From NCBI RefSeq assembly GCF_025642975.1, contig NZ_JANZKJ010000003.1, positions 124,001 through 188,000 of the forward strand: a DNA stretch of 64,000 bases. Direction: 5' to 3'. The notes under the pieces are model-generated. The model saw nothing but the letters and a program-made list of their open reading frames with translations, did no database searches and was not told the DNA's origin. The DNA comes from Pseudomonas sp. RIT-PI-S. GTDB lineage: Bacteria; Pseudomonadota; Gammaproteobacteria; Pseudomonadales; Pseudomonadaceae. A program made the position numbers and the translations under genes. Shown here one piece after another: positions 50,489 through 60,544 of the stretch; positions within the stretch are counted from its first letter, which is position 1, and each line of letters starts with the position of its first letter.

Positions 50489-51277
50489 ATGCGTGCGTGG
50501 TTACTGGCGGGCCTGCTCGCCTTGCATTGGGCGGGGCAGGCAATGGCCCAGGAGGGGGCAGCGGGTTCGCCTGCTTACCTGAGCCTGATCATCGACGACC
50601 TGGGCCAGAACCCTACCCGCGATAGCCGCGCCTTGGCCTTGCCGGGGCCAGTGACCTTGGCGGTGATGCCAGATACCCCGCATGCGGCGGAATTTGCCCG
50701 CGAAGCCCACAAGGTCGGCAGAACGGTGATCGTGCACATGCCTATGGACCCCGCCACTGGGCCGTTTGCCTGGCAACCAGGAATGCCCGAGGCGCAGCTG
50801 CGCGAGCGCCTGGCGGCGGCCTTCAAGGCAGTGCCCTACGCCGCTGGCCTGAACAACCATGAAGGCAGCCGCATGACCACCCAGGCCGATGCCATGGCAG
50901 TGCTCGCCAGTGAGCTGCAGCAGCGGCGGCTGTTCCTGGTCGACAGCCGCACTAGCCCCGGCACCCAGGCCGCCGCCCAAGCGCAAGCCATTGGCCTGGC
51001 AAGCGTGTCCAGGGATGTGTTCCTCGATGATGTGCGAACCCCGGAGGCCATTGCCGAACAGCTAGCCAAGGCCGTGGCGCTGGCCCATCAGCAAGGCTCT
51101 GCCGTGGTGATCGGCCACCCTTACCCGCAAACCCTGGCGCTGCTGGAGCAGGCCCTGCCCGGTTTGAAAGCCCAAGGCGTGGAGATGATCAGCATTCGGC
51201 AGATGATCGCGGAGCGGAGCAACCAGGCCATGCGCGGGCATGGCCGGAAGGGGACATATGCGCCCTCCAGAGAGTGA
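50489..51277 (+). CDS. Divergent polysaccharide deacetylase family protein
   Basis: 262 residues. Signal peptide (MRAWLLAGLLALHWAGQAMA), then a DUF610/YibQ-type NodB-like barrel: LSLIIDDLGQN (the Asp-Asp pair), TVIVHMPMDP, NNHEGSRMTT and VIGHPYPQTLALL. Probably periplasmic; substrate unknown. The start is 4 bases after ctpA, so it shares the operon gpmI-envC-ctpA, as in E. coli and other pseudomonads. Confidence 0.9.
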   Translation: MRAWLLAGLLALHWAGQAMAQEGAAGSPAYLSLIIDDLGQNPTRDSRALALPGPVTLAVMPDTPHAAEFAREAHKVGRTVIVHMPMDPATGPFAWQPGMPEAQLRERLAAAFKAVPYAAGLNNHEGSRMTTQADAMAVLASELQQRRLFLVDSRTSPGTQAAAQAQAIGLASVSRDVFLDDVRTPEAIAEQLAKAVALAHQQGSAVVIGHPYPQTLALLEQALPGLKAQGVEMISIRQMIAERSNQAMRGHGRKGTYAPSRE

Positions 51278-51303
51278 GGGCAGGTCCGGGCCCTGTGAGC
51301 CCA

Positions 51304-51332
51304 TTTCGCGGGCAACGCCCGCTCCCACAGAG
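51304..51332. repeat. Single REP element
   Basis: TTCGCGGGCAACGCCCGCTC followed by CCACAG, the inverted half of the REP family. It lies between the convergent deacetylase gene and hisF. Confidence 0.7.
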
Positions 51333-51355
51333 CTTCACCGCGAGCCCGAGACCGA

Positions 51356-52126
51356 CTAACGCACGCAAATCCCTTGCGCGGCCATAAAGGCCTTGGCCTC
51401 TGGCACGGTGTATTCACCAAAATGGAAGATGCTGGCTGCCAGCACCGCGCTGGCGTGGCCTTGGGTAATGCCGTCCGCCAGGTGTTGCAGGTTGCCCACG
51501 CCGCCAGAGGCGATCACCGGGATGCCCAAGGCATCGCTGATGGCGCGGGTGACGCCCAGGTCGAAGCCGTTTTTCATGCCGTCCTGGTCCATGCTGGTGA
51601 GCAGAATTTCGCCGGCGCCCAGGCCTTCCATCTTTTTGGCCCACTCCACCGCATCCAGCCCGGTGGGTTTGCGCCCTCCATGGGTGAATATCTCCCACCG
51701 GGGCGCCTCGCCCGGCCCAGAGACCTTCTTGGCGTCGATAGCGACCACGATGCATTGGGAGCCGAAGCGCGCGGCAGCCTCGCCCACGAACTCTGGGTTG
51801 AACACCGCCGCGGTGTTGATCGACACCTTGTCCGCGCCGGCGTTGAGCAGGTTGCGAATGTCCTGCACGGTACGCACGCCGCCGCCCACGGTCAGTGGAA
51901 TGAACACTTGGCTGGCCATGCGCTCCACGGTATGCAGGGTGGTGTCGCGCCCGTCCACACTGGCGGTGATGTCCAGGAAGGTGATTTCGTCCGCGCCCTG
52001 CTCGTCGTAACGACGGGCGATCTCTACCGGGTCCCCGGCATCGCGGATGTTCTCGAACTTCACGCCCTTCACCACTCGGCCGTTGTCCACGTCCAGGCAA
52101 GGGATGATGCGTTTGGCTAAAGCCAT
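51356..52126 (-). CDS. hisF: Imidazole glycerol phosphate synthase cyclase subunit HisF
   Basis: 256 residues, (beta/alpha)8 barrel. With HisH it forms IGP and AICAR from PRFAR and glutamine-derived ammonia. Catalytic Asp residues are in [15 protein letters not shown] and [14 protein letters not shown]. The start at 52126 is preceded by AAGGAGG. Last gene of the leftward hisB-hisH-DUF2164-hisA-hisF unit. Confidence 0.97.
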   Translation of the reverse strand: MALAKRIIPCLDVDNGRVVKGVKFENIRDAGDPVEIARRYDEQGADEITFLDITASVDGRDTTLHTVERMASQVFIPLTVGGGVRTVQDIRNLLNAGADKVSINTAAVFNPEFVGEAAARFGSQCIVVAIDAKKVSGPGEAPRWEIFTHGGRKPTGLDAVEWAKKMEGLGAGEILLTSMDQDGMKNGFDLGVTRAISDALGIPVIASGGVGNLQHLADGITQGHASAVLAASIFHFGEYTVPEAKAFMAAQGICVR

Positions 52127-52214
52127 GGGGCCTCCTTCGGCGGAGCTGCAGGTTCTAAGCTTCAAGCGGCAAGAAAAGGCGGATCGCGATACGCTTCTTC
52201 TTGTGGCATGCCGC

Positions 52215-52961
52215 TTATGCCTTGCCGCTCGTGTATTGGTCACAGAACGCCTGGGCTTCAGCCACGTCCAGGGTGCCTTCGTAGATGGCCCGGCCGGTGA
52301 TGGCGCCGATGATGCCAGGGGCCTTGGCAGCCAATAGGGCCTTGATGTCGCCCAGGTTGTGAATGCCGCCAGAGGCGATCACCGGAATGCGGGTGGCCTC
52401 GGCCAGGGCCGCAGTGAAGGGCACGTTGCAGCCCTGCATCATCCCGTCCTTGGCGATATCGGTATAAACGATGGCCGAGACGCCGTCGGCCTCGAAGCGC
52501 CTGGCCAGGTCGATCACCTGCACGGTGCTGACCTCGGCCCAACCATCGGTGGCGACGAAGCCATCCTTGGCATCCAGGCCAACGATGACCTTGCCGGGGA
52601 ATGCCTTGCACGCTTGAGCCACGAACTCCGGCTCTTTCACAGCCTTGGTGCCGATGATCACGTAGCTCACGCCGGCCTTTACATAATGCTCGATGGTTTC
52701 CAGCGAGCGGATGCCGCCGCCAATCTGGATCGGCAAACCGGGATAACGGCGTGCAATGGCGGTCACCACTTCACCGTTGACCGGCTGGCCTTCGAAGGCG
52801 CCATTGAGGTCCACCAGGTGCAGCCGGCGGCAGCCACCATCTACCCATTTGGCGGCCATGCTCACCGGATCGTCGGAGAACACCGTGGAATCTTCCATGC
52901 GGCCCTGGCGCAAGCGCACACAGGCACCGTCTTTGAGATCGATAGCGGGGATGATCAGCAT
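52215..52961 (-). CDS. hisA: Phosphoribosylformimino-AICAR-P isomerase HisA
   Basis: 248 residues, (beta/alpha)8 barrel. Amadori isomerisation of ProFAR to PRFAR. Catalytic acids are D8 (IPAIDLKDG) and D130 ([10 protein letters not shown]). IASGGI and [11 protein letters not shown] are the phosphate loops. Start at 52961. It is 88 bases upstream of hisF; a short imperfect inverted repeat of Pseudomonas intergenic type fills that gap. Confidence 0.97.
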   Translation of the reverse strand: MLIIPAIDLKDGACVRLRQGRMEDSTVFSDDPVSMAAKWVDGGCRRLHLVDLNGAFEGQPVNGEVVTAIARRYPGLPIQIGGGIRSLETIEHYVKAGVSYVIIGTKAVKEPEFVAQACKAFPGKVIVGLDAKDGFVATDGWAEVSTVQVIDLARRFEADGVSAIVYTDIAKDGMMQGCNVPFTAALAEATRIPVIASGGIHNLGDIKALLAAKAPGIIGAITGRAIYEGTLDVAEAQAFCDQYTSGKA

Positions 52962-53002
52962 CTGTGAAACCTTTGAAATCGGTGAACAGCGAAGCCCGGA
53001 AG

Positions 53003-53260
53003 TCAGTGCTTTTCGAGCGCCCACAGGTCGCTTTCGATGCTTTCGAACCTCTCCTTGAGGTGCGCCTGCGCATCGAAAATCGCCCTGTTGTAATAATGTG
53101 GAGCTATTTCACGGGTAAACAGCTCGAGAACTTCAAGCGCCTCGAACGAGCCCAGGTCCAAGTCGAAGCGGTCTTGCAGGAGCCGCTTGATATGGGCCAC
53201 CGCCTCGCGCTCCTGCTCGGGTGTAAGCGTGAGAATCGGCGACTTTTTGGCCTTGTTCAT
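53003..53260 (-). CDS. DUF2164 protein inside the his operon
   Basis: 85 residues, rich in charged helices ([59 protein letters not shown]). This is the DUF2164 family, with no known function. Its ATG overlaps the hisH stop by one base (TAATG), and hisA follows after 41 bases. Its stable position here in pseudomonads suggests a link with histidine synthesis, but that is only inference. Confidence 0.85.
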   Translation of the reverse strand: MNKAKKSPILTLTPEQEREAVAHIKRLLQDRFDLDLGSFEALEVLELFTREIAPHYYNRAIFDAQAHLKERFESIESDLWALEKH

Positions 53261-53898
53261 TACCAGCGCCCGTCCCAGGCGGCGAAGTTCTGCAGCAGTT
53301 GCAGGCCGTGGGTGTGGCTTTTCTCGGGATGGAATTGCACGGCGAAGCGTGGGCCCTCTGCCAGTGCGGCGGCGAAGTCCTTGCCGTAATGGCCGCGGCC
53401 GACCACCTGCGAAGCCTTGCCTGCCTCGATGTAGTAGCTGTGCACGAAGTAAAAGCGGGCGCGGTCCGGAATGCTGTGCCACAGCGGGTGGTCCACCGGC
53501 ATGCTGATTTCGTTCCAGCCCATGTGCGGCACCTTCAAGTGCTCGCCGTCTTCGTGCAGGGCCTTGCCGAAGAAGCGCACCTGGCCCGGGAACACGCCAA
53601 TGCAATCGACGCCATCGTTCTCTTCGCTGCGCTCCATCAGCGCCTGCATGCCCACGCAAATGCCGAGGAAGGGACGGTCCTTGCTCACTTCATGCACCAA
53701 GGCATCGAAGCCAAGCCTGCGGATCTCGGCCATGCAGTCGCGGATCGCGCCAACGCCGGGGAACACTACCCGGTCCGCCTCGCGGATCACCGCCGCATCG
53801 CTGGTCACCAGCACCTTACCGGCCCCCACGTGCTCCAAAGCCTTGGCCACGGAGTGCAGGTTACCCATGCCGTAGTCGATCACCGCTACCGTTTGCAT
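53260..53898 (-). CDS. hisH: Imidazole glycerol phosphate synthase glutaminase subunit HisH
   Basis: 212 residues, class I glutamine amidotransferase. The nucleophile Cys is in [13 protein letters not shown] and the His/Glu pair in [11 protein letters not shown]. Supplies ammonia to HisF. Overlaps hisB by 1 base upstream and the DUF2164 gene downstream. Confidence 0.97.
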   Translation of the reverse strand: MQTVAVIDYGMGNLHSVAKALEHVGAGKVLVTSDAAVIREADRVVFPGVGAIRDCMAEIRRLGFDALVHEVSKDRPFLGICVGMQALMERSEENDGVDCIGVFPGQVRFFGKALHEDGEHLKVPHMGWNEISMPVDHPLWHSIPDRARFYFVHSYYIEAGKASQVVGRGHYGKDFAAALAEGPRFAVQFHPEKSHTHGLQLLQNFAAWDGRW

Positions 53899-54491
53899 CA
53901 GAGTACGCCCTTGGTGGAAGGCATTTGCCCGGCCATGCGCTCGTCCAGCTCTACAGCCATGCGCAGCGCGCGGCCGAAGGCCTTGAACACGGTTTCGATC
54001 TGGTGGTGGGTGTTGATACCGCGCAGGTTATCGATGTGCAGGGTCACCTGGGCATGGTTGACGAAGCCCTGGAAGAACTCCTGGAACAGGTCCACATCGA
54101 ACCGGCCCACCACCGCGCGAGTGTAGGGCACATGCATTTGCAGGCCGGGGCGGCCGGAGAAGTCGATGACCACCCGCGACAAGGCTTCATCCAGTGGCAC
54201 ATAGGCATGGCCATAGCGGCGGATGCCTTTTTTGTCCCCCACGGCGCGGGCAAAGGCCTGGCCAAGGGTAATGCCCACGTCTTCGACGGTATGGTGATCG
54301 TCGATGGCGAGGTCACCCTTGCACTCGATATCCAGGTCGATCAGCCCATGGCGGGCGATCTGGTCGAGCATATGCTCGAGGAACGGCACGCCGATATCGA
54401 ACCGGGCCTTGCCGGTGCCATCCAGGTTGATCGAGGCTTTGATCTGGGTTTCCAGGGTATTGCGCTCGACGAACGCCTTACGTTCGGCCAT
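53898..54491 (-). CDS. hisB: Imidazoleglycerol-phosphate dehydratase HisB
   Basis: 197 residues, the monofunctional form. Mn-dependent dehydration of IGP. Metal-binding motifs [30 protein letters not shown], and later [13 protein letters not shown] and NTHHQIE are visible. Start at 54491 ([12 protein letters not shown]) has GGAG upstream; an upstream ATG adds six non-conserved residues. First gene of the his unit. Confidence 0.97.
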   Translation of the reverse strand: MAERKAFVERNTLETQIKASINLDGTGKARFDIGVPFLEHMLDQIARHGLIDLDIECKGDLAIDDHHTVEDVGITLGQAFARAVGDKKGIRRYGHAYVPLDEALSRVVIDFSGRPGLQMHVPYTRAVVGRFDVDLFQEFFQGFVNHAQVTLHIDNLRGINTHHQIETVFKAFGRALRMAVELDERMAGQMPSTKGVL

Positions 54492-54581
54492 CACCAACTC
54501 CGCACACATTCATTCAGCGAAAAAGGGGCACATTATAGGCCCATAGCGGCAGCGGCATGAAGCGAACGCGACGAAGAAACG

Positions 54582-54617
54582 CAAAACCCCGCGCAGCCGA
54601 AGCAACGCGGGGTTTTG
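54582..54617. terminator. Terminator downstream of the OFA transporter gene
   Basis: A perfect 12-bp stem (CAAAACCCCGCG with CGCGGGGTTTTG) around a 12-base loop, 36 bases beyond the transporter stop on the minus strand. Confidence 0.8.
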
Positions 54618-54653
54618 GTTAAAGCGGTTCTGTGCCTGAAGGCGGCTCAGCGC

Positions 54654-56312
54654 TTAAAAGAGCACGGCAACCTTCTGGATGGTGATCATCACCCCCCACG
54701 CCAGCGGGATGCCGACCGCCAGCCAGGCGGCAATCACCCATGGCAGAGTGTCCGAAGCGGCGCGCCATTCCAGGACTGTCGAGCCATTGCTGCTCTTGTC
54801 GTGGCTGATAGCGCGCTCTGCGGCCAGCTGCTCGGGGGTCATGAAGTACTTGCTGGCAACCGGGCGGATCAGCGCGTTGCAGATAAAGCCCAAGACCAGC
54901 AAGCCGGCCAGGATGTACAGGGTAATGTCGTAAACCGCCGCGCGTTCAACGCCGATGCTCAGCTGATATTCGCGCAGGTAGTTGACCAACACCGGGCCCA
55001 GCACGCCAGCCGCTGCCCAGGCAGTCAGCAGGCGGCCGTGGATCGCGCCGACCATCTGGGTGCCGAACAGGTCCGCCAGGTAAGCCGGAACGGTCGCGAA
55101 GCCGCCGCCGTACATGGACAGGATGATGCAGAATGCCGCCACGAAGAGCACGACGTTACCCAGGTGCCCAAGGTTCGGCACCAGCGCGTAGAGCGCCACG
55201 CCCAGGGTGAAGAACACGAAGTAGGTGTATTTGCGGCCGATGTAGTCCGAGAACGACGCCCAGAAGAAGCGGCCGCCGATGTTGAACAGGCTCAGCAGGC
55301 CGGTGAAGCCCGCGGCGATCGCAGCGATCTGCGCCAGTTGCGCCGGCGCCAGTTCACCGAAGGTCTGGTTGGTGCCCAGCAGCTTGCCGGCGAACACTTC
55401 CTGCAGCAGCGGCGACGCCATGCCCAGAATGCCGATGCCCGCCGAAACGTTCAGGCACAGCACCAGCCACACCAATACGAACTGAGGGGTTTTCCAGGCC
55501 ACGCTTACATGCACATGGCGGTCGGTGATCATCGCGTTGCCAGACTTCTTCGCCGGCGCGGTCCAGCCCTCGGGTTTCCACCCGGTTGGCGGCACTCGGT
55601 AGGTCAGGGCACCACCGATCATGAATACGAAGTAAATGGCGGCCATCACCAGGAAGCTCTGCCATACGCCTACACCGGCAGGCGACGCGAAGTGCGACAT
55701 CAACGCCGTGGCCAGAGGGGCGCCGACCATCGCGCCACCACCAAAGCCCATGATCGCCATGCCGGTAGCCATGCCGCGCTTATCCGGGAACCACTTGATC
55801 AGGGTCGATACCGGCGAGATGTAGCCCAACCCAAGGCCAATGCCGCCGATCACCCCGGAGCCGATCCACATGAGCCAGATCTGGTGGGTGTACACACCCA
55901 TCGCGGAAATCACCAAGCCACCGCACCAGCAGATCGCCGACACCACACCGGCCTTGCGCGGGCCGGCATGTTCGAGCCAACCGCCCCATGCAGCCGCCGA
56001 GCAGCCCAGGAAGATGAAGAACAGGGTGTAGATCCAGCCGAGCATGGAAATCGGCCAGTCGCAGTCAGAAGAGAACACCTGGCTGACAAAGCCCATATCG
56101 GCTGGGCAAGCGACCGCGGCGGTTACGCCCAGCGCCTTGGACAATGGCAACCAGAACACCGAAAAGCCATAGGCCATGCCGATGCACAAGTGAATGGCCA
56201 ATGCCGCTGGCGGGACCAGCCAGCGGTTGAAGCCCGGCTTGGCGATGATGCGTTCCTTGGCGAGGAAACCCGGCCGGCCGGCCGCGCCCGCCGCATGAGT
56301 GCTTTGAGTCAT
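54654..56312 (-). CDS. OFA-family MFS transporter
   Basis: 552 residues, 12 predicted membrane helices. Oxalate/formate antiporter family: GMAYGFSVFWLPLSKALG in helix 1, a Cys-bearing periplasmic loop after it (ACPADMGFVSQVFSSDCDWP), GLGLGYISPVSTLIKWFPDKRGMATG (MFS signature), and GGRFFWASFSDYIGRKYTY in the middle loop. A larger than usual central loop (about 245-275) and a soluble C-terminal segment are present. The substrate is unknown, probably a mono- or dicarboxylate. It is monocistronic with a terminator. Confidence 0.85.
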   Translation of the reverse strand: MTQSTHAAGAAGRPGFLAKERIIAKPGFNRWLVPPAALAIHLCIGMAYGFSVFWLPLSKALGVTAAVACPADMGFVSQVFSSDCDWPISMLGWIYTLFFIFLGCSAAAWGGWLEHAGPRKAGVVSAICWCGGLVISAMGVYTHQIWLMWIGSGVIGGIGLGLGYISPVSTLIKWFPDKRGMATGMAIMGFGGGAMVGAPLATALMSHFASPAGVGVWQSFLVMAAIYFVFMIGGALTYRVPPTGWKPEGWTAPAKKSGNAMITDRHVHVSVAWKTPQFVLVWLVLCLNVSAGIGILGMASPLLQEVFAGKLLGTNQTFGELAPAQLAQIAAIAAGFTGLLSLFNIGGRFFWASFSDYIGRKYTYFVFFTLGVALYALVPNLGHLGNVVLFVAAFCIILSMYGGGFATVPAYLADLFGTQMVGAIHGRLLTAWAAAGVLGPVLVNYLREYQLSIGVERAAVYDITLYILAGLLVLGFICNALIRPVASKYFMTPEQLAAERAISHDKSSNGSTVLEWRAASDTLPWVIAAWLAVGIPLAWGVMITIQKVAVLF

Positions 56313-56693
56313 TTACTACCCCTGGTTGTGGTTAGGCTCGCGGTCGCAACTTCGAATCATGTTTCGAAGTCAGAGGACCGCCACGATCTTTCAGGCAAGG
56401 CGTGCTGATCGTTTTATAGGCGATCGTCCCGCAAGCGACAAACTGCCGCACAAGGGCCGACGACGCGCGAAGGTTAACATTTGTTTAAGCGAGTGGAAGC
56501 AAACTGCTATCGTGTTTTTCTCGCCTTGTGGCCTGTCGCACATCGGGCCATATCAAGACTGCCGAACGCATGCCTTGCGCTTATGCCCAGCTGAGGCGGC
56601 CGTGAGCCACCCAAGCGCAACGTTGGCCGCTTGCGGGGAAGCAAAACGTTATACTCGCGCCCATCGACGAATCGGACTAAAAGGACCCTGCCC
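56313..56693. other. Intergenic region between OFA transporter and asmA
   Basis: 381 bases containing the promoters of two divergent genes. A perfect 7-bp inverted repeat, CTTCGAA-N6-TTCGAAG (56350-56369), lies 38 bases upstream of the transporter start and looks like an operator. No small gene or hairpin terminator is seen. Confidence 0.5.
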
Positions 56694-58916
56694 ATGAAAG
56701 CGTTCGGCAAAATCCTGGGGCTCTCCATACTCGGGCTGTTGCTGATCATCGTGGCTCTGGGCTTCGCCCTGACCCATTTTTTCGATCCCAACGACTACAA
56801 GGGGCAGATCCGCAAGCTGGCCCGAGAAAAAGCGCATGTGGAGCTGACCCTCAACGGCGACATTGGCTGGAGCCTGTTCCCCTGGCTGGGGCTTGAGCTG
56901 CACGACGCCAGCATCGCCACGTTGGCCCAGCCGCAAACGCCCTTCGCCAACCTGCAAATGCTCGGCCTGTCTGTGCGGGTGCTCCCCCTGCTGCGGCGCG
57001 AAGTGCAGATGAGCGACGTGCGCGTGGACGGTCTCGAACTGAACCTCCAGCGCGACGCTCAGGGCCACGGCAACTGGGAGGATTTCGGCAAGCCGCTGCC
57101 GGGCGATGCCGCCCAGCCCGGCGTGGCCAGTGCCGACGCCAGCCCGGATTCGCCGCCGCCCCCGGAGCGTGGCCGTGCCCTCAAGCTGGATATCGACAGC
57201 CTTACCCTGAACAACGGGCGAGTCAGCTACCTGGACGAACAGAGCGGGCGTAGCTTCAGCGCCGAGAGCATTCAGCTGAGCACCGGCGCCGTGCATGCCG
57301 CCACGGACATCCCTGTTACGCTCACTGCATTCCTCGGCACCAACCAGCCAGAACTGCGTGCGCGCACCGAACTCAAGGGCACGCTGCGCTTCGACCCTGG
57401 CGTGCAGCGTTATCAGTTCGAAGACATGCGCCTGGGTGGCGAGCTCACAGGGGCGCCCCTGCAGGGCCAGACGCTTACCTTCTCCGCGCAAGGCCAGCTC
57501 TTGGCGGACCTAGGCGCGCAGGTAGCGGACTGGAACAACCTCAAGCTCTCCGCCAACCAGCTGCGCGCCCTCGGCGAGCTTCACCTGCGCGACCTCGATA
57601 GCGCACCGCAACTCAGCGGCGCGCTCTCTATCGCCCAATTCGACCTGCGCGCGTTCCTCGAAGGTATCGCCCAGCCAGTGCCAGCCACCGCGGACAGCTC
57701 GGCGCTGACCCAGATCGAACTGGTAAGCCGGGTAACGGGCGACCGTAATGCCCTGGCGCTGGAAGACCTCAACGTCAAGCTAGACGGCAGCACCCTCAAC
57801 GGGCGCCTGGCCGTGGAGGATATTGCCCATCAGGCCCTGCGCGTGCGGCTGCAGGGCGACAAGCTCGACCTGGACCGTTACCTGCCCGCCGACAGCGAGC
57901 AGGCCAAAGGCACTGCCGCCGCGCGCCAGGCCGAGGTGCAAGGCAGCGAGGCGGCCGCGGTCGCGGCGGGCGGTAACTCCCCATTGCCCGATGCTCCCGG
58001 CCGGCAGGCCTGGAGCGACGACCGCCTGTTCCCGATCGAGCGCCTGCGTGCCATCGACCTGCAAGCTGAGCTCAGCGTGGGCCGGTTGACGCTGCAAAAG
58101 CTGCCTATCGATAGCGCCCGCCTGACCGTGGCAGGCGCGGGCGGCCTGCTCAACCTTCAAGGCCTGAGCGGGCAGGTTGGCGAGGGCGAATTCAACGCCA
58201 ACGGCAGCCTGGACGTGCGCCCCGACACCCCGCTGCTCAACCTGCAAACCCGGCTGAACCGGGTACCGGTGGAAGCGGTACTCGCCGGCCACGTCGCCAG
58301 CCCGCCCGTGCGCGGCCTGCTGACCCTGGACGCTACCCTGAAGGGCAGCGGTAACAGCCAGAAATCACTGGTAGACAGCCTCGACGGCAACGGCCACTTC
58401 GCCCTGGACAACGGCGTGCTGGTAGATGCCAACCTCGAACAGCAGCTGTGCCAGGGCATTGCATTGCTTAACCGTAAAACCCTGAGCAGCGAGCCACGCG
58501 GCCGCGATACGCCCTTCCAGCGCCTGGACGGCAGCCTGACCTTGCGTGACGGCGTTGCCAACAACCCTGACCTGAACGCCAGCATCCCCGGCCTGCGGGT
58601 AAGCGGCAACGGCGACATCGACCTGCGCGTGCTGGGCATGGACTACCGCGTAGGCGTGGTGGTGCAAGGCGAAAGCGGCAACATGGCAGACCCTGCCTGC
58701 CAGGTGAACGATCGCTTCGCCAACCTGGAATTGCCAATCCGCTGCCGCGGCCCGCTGGAGCTGGGCGCCCGCGCCTGCCGGGTGGACCGCGAAGGCCTGG
58801 GCCAGGTCGCCGTGCAAGCGGTACGCAACCGGGTGGAAGAGAAGATCGAAGATAAACTGGGTGACAAGGTCAGCCCCGAACTGAAGGACGCCCTCAAGGG
58901 CCTGCTGAAACGATGA
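56694..58916 (+). CDS. AsmA-family protein
   Basis: 740 residues. One N-terminal membrane helix (ILGLSILGLLLIIVALGFALT) and then a long periplasmic beta-rich region. The N-terminal AsmA domain contains FDPNDYKGQIRKLAREKAHV; the C-terminal part ends with NNPDLNASIPGLRVSGNGDIDL and a charged helix (EEKIEDKLGDKVSPELKDAL). AsmA-like proteins are thought to move phospholipid between membranes. A Pro/Ala-rich loop (about 140-160) is variable. Overlaps mutY by ATGA. Confidence 0.88.
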   Translation: MKAFGKILGLSILGLLLIIVALGFALTHFFDPNDYKGQIRKLAREKAHVELTLNGDIGWSLFPWLGLELHDASIATLAQPQTPFANLQMLGLSVRVLPLLRREVQMSDVRVDGLELNLQRDAQGHGNWEDFGKPLPGDAAQPGVASADASPDSPPPPERGRALKLDIDSLTLNNGRVSYLDEQSGRSFSAESIQLSTGAVHAATDIPVTLTAFLGTNQPELRARTELKGTLRFDPGVQRYQFEDMRLGGELTGAPLQGQTLTFSAQGQLLADLGAQVADWNNLKLSANQLRALGELHLRDLDSAPQLSGALSIAQFDLRAFLEGIAQPVPATADSSALTQIELVSRVTGDRNALALEDLNVKLDGSTLNGRLAVEDIAHQALRVRLQGDKLDLDRYLPADSEQAKGTAAARQAEVQGSEAAAVAAGGNSPLPDAPGRQAWSDDRLFPIERLRAIDLQAELSVGRLTLQKLPIDSARLTVAGAGGLLNLQGLSGQVGEGEFNANGSLDVRPDTPLLNLQTRLNRVPVEAVLAGHVASPPVRGLLTLDATLKGSGNSQKSLVDSLDGNGHFALDNGVLVDANLEQQLCQGIALLNRKTLSSEPRGRDTPFQRLDGSLTLRDGVANNPDLNASIPGLRVSGNGDIDLRVLGMDYRVGVVVQGESGNMADPACQVNDRFANLELPIRCRGPLELGARACRVDREGLGQVAVQAVRNRVEEKIEDKLGDKVSPELKDALKGLLKR

Positions 58917-59980
58917 CCCCAGAGCAATTTTCCGGCGCCGTGCTGAGCTGGTTCGACCGGCACGGCAGGCACGACCTGCCGTGGCAGCAACAGATCAACC
59001 CGTACCGCGTGTGGGTATCGGAAATCATGCTGCAACAGACCCAGGTGAGCACCGTGCTCAACTACTTCGACCGCTTCATGGCGGCGCTGCCTACCGTTCG
59101 CGACCTGGCCGAAGCACCTGAAGACGAAGTGCTGCACCTATGGACCGGCCTTGGCTACTACACCCGCGCGCGCAACCTGCAGAAAGCCGCGCGAATGGTG
59201 ATGGCGAACTACCAAGGCGAATTCCCACGCGACCCTGCCCTGCTGGAAACGCTACCCGGCATCGGCCGCTCCACCGCCGGTGCCATCGCCAGCATCAGCA
59301 TGGGGTTGCGCGCGCCCATCCTGGACGGCAACGTGAAGCGCGTGCTGGCACGCTATACCGCCCAAAGCGGCTACCCAGGCGAACCCAAAGTAGCCAAGGC
59401 ATTGTGGGACGCCGCTGAGCGCTTCACCCCGCATGCCAGGGTGAACGACTACACCCAGGCGATGATGGACCTGGGCGCCACCCTCTGCACCCGCAGCCGC
59501 CCTAGCTGCCTGCTGTGCCCGCTGCGAGAAGGTTGCCGCGCGCACCTGCTCGGCGAAGAAACCCGCTACCCCGCGCCCAAGCCGCGCAAGGCCCTGCCGC
59601 AGCGGCAAACGCTGATGCCGCTGGTCGCCAATGGCCAAGGCGAGATCTTGCTGTACCGCCGCCCGTCCAGCGGCTTATGGGGCGGATTGTGGAGCCTGCC
59701 TGAGCTCGACGGCTTCGGCGACATCGAACATCTGGTGGCCCAGCACGACCTGACCTTGCGCGGCACCCATGAACTCCCCGGCCTGACCCACACCTTCAGC
59801 CATTTTCAGCTGACCATCGAGCCCTGGCTGGTGCGGGTAGATGCCCAGGCCGCCCACGTGGCCGAGGCCGACTGGCTCTGGTATAACCTCGCCACCCCGC
59901 CGCGCCTGGGCCTTGCCGCCCCGGTGAAAACCTTGCTCGAGCGCGCGGCCGTTGCCTTGCACGCAGGAGAACCCGAATGA
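58913..59980 (+). CDS. mutY: Adenine DNA glycosylase MutY
   Basis: 355 residues. Removes A mispaired with 8-oxo-G. Catalytic Glu in EIMLQQTQV, helix-hairpin-helix [12 protein letters not shown], catalytic Asp in [13 protein letters not shown] and the Fe-S ligands C-x6-C-x2-C-x5-C ([17 protein letters not shown]). The C-terminal NUDIX-like domain (from about 225) recognises 8-oxo-G. Overlaps asmA and yggX by ATGA on each side. Confidence 0.97.
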   Translation: MTPEQFSGAVLSWFDRHGRHDLPWQQQINPYRVWVSEIMLQQTQVSTVLNYFDRFMAALPTVRDLAEAPEDEVLHLWTGLGYYTRARNLQKAARMVMANYQGEFPRDPALLETLPGIGRSTAGAIASISMGLRAPILDGNVKRVLARYTAQSGYPGEPKVAKALWDAAERFTPHARVNDYTQAMMDLGATLCTRSRPSCLLCPLREGCRAHLLGEETRYPAPKPRKALPQRQTLMPLVANGQGEILLYRRPSSGLWGGLWSLPELDGFGDIEHLVAQHDLTLRGTHELPGLTHTFSHFQLTIEPWLVRVDAQAAHVAEADWLWYNLATPPRLGLAAPVKTLLERAAVALHAGEPE

Positions 59981-60249
59981 CTCGCACCGTGATGTGCCGC
60001 AAATACAAAGAAGAACTGCCAGCCCTGGACCGCCCGCCCTACCCCGGCGCCAAGGGTGAAGACATCTTCCAGCACGTTTCGCAGAAAGCCTGGGCCGACT
60101 GGCAGAAACACCAGACCCTGCTGATCAACGAACGCCGCTTGAACATGATGAATGCCGAGGACCGTAAGTTCCTGATGGCCGAAATGGACAAGTTCCTCTC
60201 TGGCGAGGACTACGCCAAGGCCGAAGGCTATGTGCCGCCCGCGGAATGA
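59977..60249 (+). CDS. yggX: Probable Fe(2+)-trafficking protein YggX
   Basis: 90 residues. Small protein protecting Fe-S clusters from oxidation, the usual partner gene of mutY. Landmarks are [18 protein letters not shown] (with the conserved Cys7), [16 protein letters not shown] and [10 protein letters not shown]. Its start overlaps the mutY stop. Confidence 0.95.
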   Translation: MTRTVMCRKYKEELPALDRPPYPGAKGEDIFQHVSQKAWADWQKHQTLLINERRLNMMNAEDRKFLMAEMDKFLSGEDYAKAEGYVPPAE

Positions 60250-60301
60250 ACCCGCTTTCGCGTAAGCGACGGTAATGATTAAAAAAATTTTGCACCAGCG
60301 C

Positions 60302-60330
60302 TTGACGCCCCCCTGAAAAACCCGTTTAAT
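60302..60330 (+). promoter_or_regulatory. Sigma-70 promoter of tRNA-Phe
   Basis: TTGACG (-35), 17-base spacer, TTTAAT (-10), followed by a GC-rich discriminator (GCGCCCC) typical of stringently controlled stable-RNA promoters. The -10 ends 10 bases before the tRNA. Confidence 0.8.
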
Positions 60331-60340
60331 GCGCCCCGTT

Positions 60341-60416
60341 GCCCAGGTAGCTCAGTTGGTAGAGCAGGGGATTGAAAATCCCCGTGTCGGCGGTTCGATT
60401 CCGTCCCTGGGCACCA
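60341..60416 (+). tRNA. tRNA-Phe (anticodon GAA)
   Basis: 76 nt, with acceptor stem GCCCAGG/CCTGGGC, D-arm AGCTCAGTTGGTAGAGC, anticodon GAA at positions 34-36, and T-arm GGCGGTTCGATTCCGTC. The CCA end is encoded. No duplicated 3' end or integrase is found nearby. Confidence 0.98.
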
Positions 60417-60425
60417 CTAATACCG

Positions 60426-60459
60426 AAACCCCTGAATCGAAAGATTCAGGGGTTTTTTG
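60426..60459 (+). terminator. Intrinsic terminator of tRNA-Phe
   Basis: AAACCCCTGAATC-GAAA-GATTCAGGGGTTT followed by further T bases, 9 bases after the tRNA. Confidence 0.95.
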
Positions 60460-60544
60460 TTGATGGCTGCGTGAAAGGCGCCTGCCTTCATGTGCTGCGC
60501 TACGCTGATAGCGCTTCGTTCCGCGCCGGCAAAGGAGCCCGCTG

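Noticed and set aside
52165..52229. Inverted repeat AGCGGCAAG/CTTGCCGCT between hisF and hisA
   Set aside because: The arms are 47 bases apart and one lies in the hisA coding end; it resembles common Pseudomonas intergenic repeats and has no T-run, so it was not called a terminator.
60341..60416. tRNA-Phe as an integration site for a genomic island
   Set aside because: No integrase, no direct repeat of the tRNA 3' end and a normal terminator directly after it.
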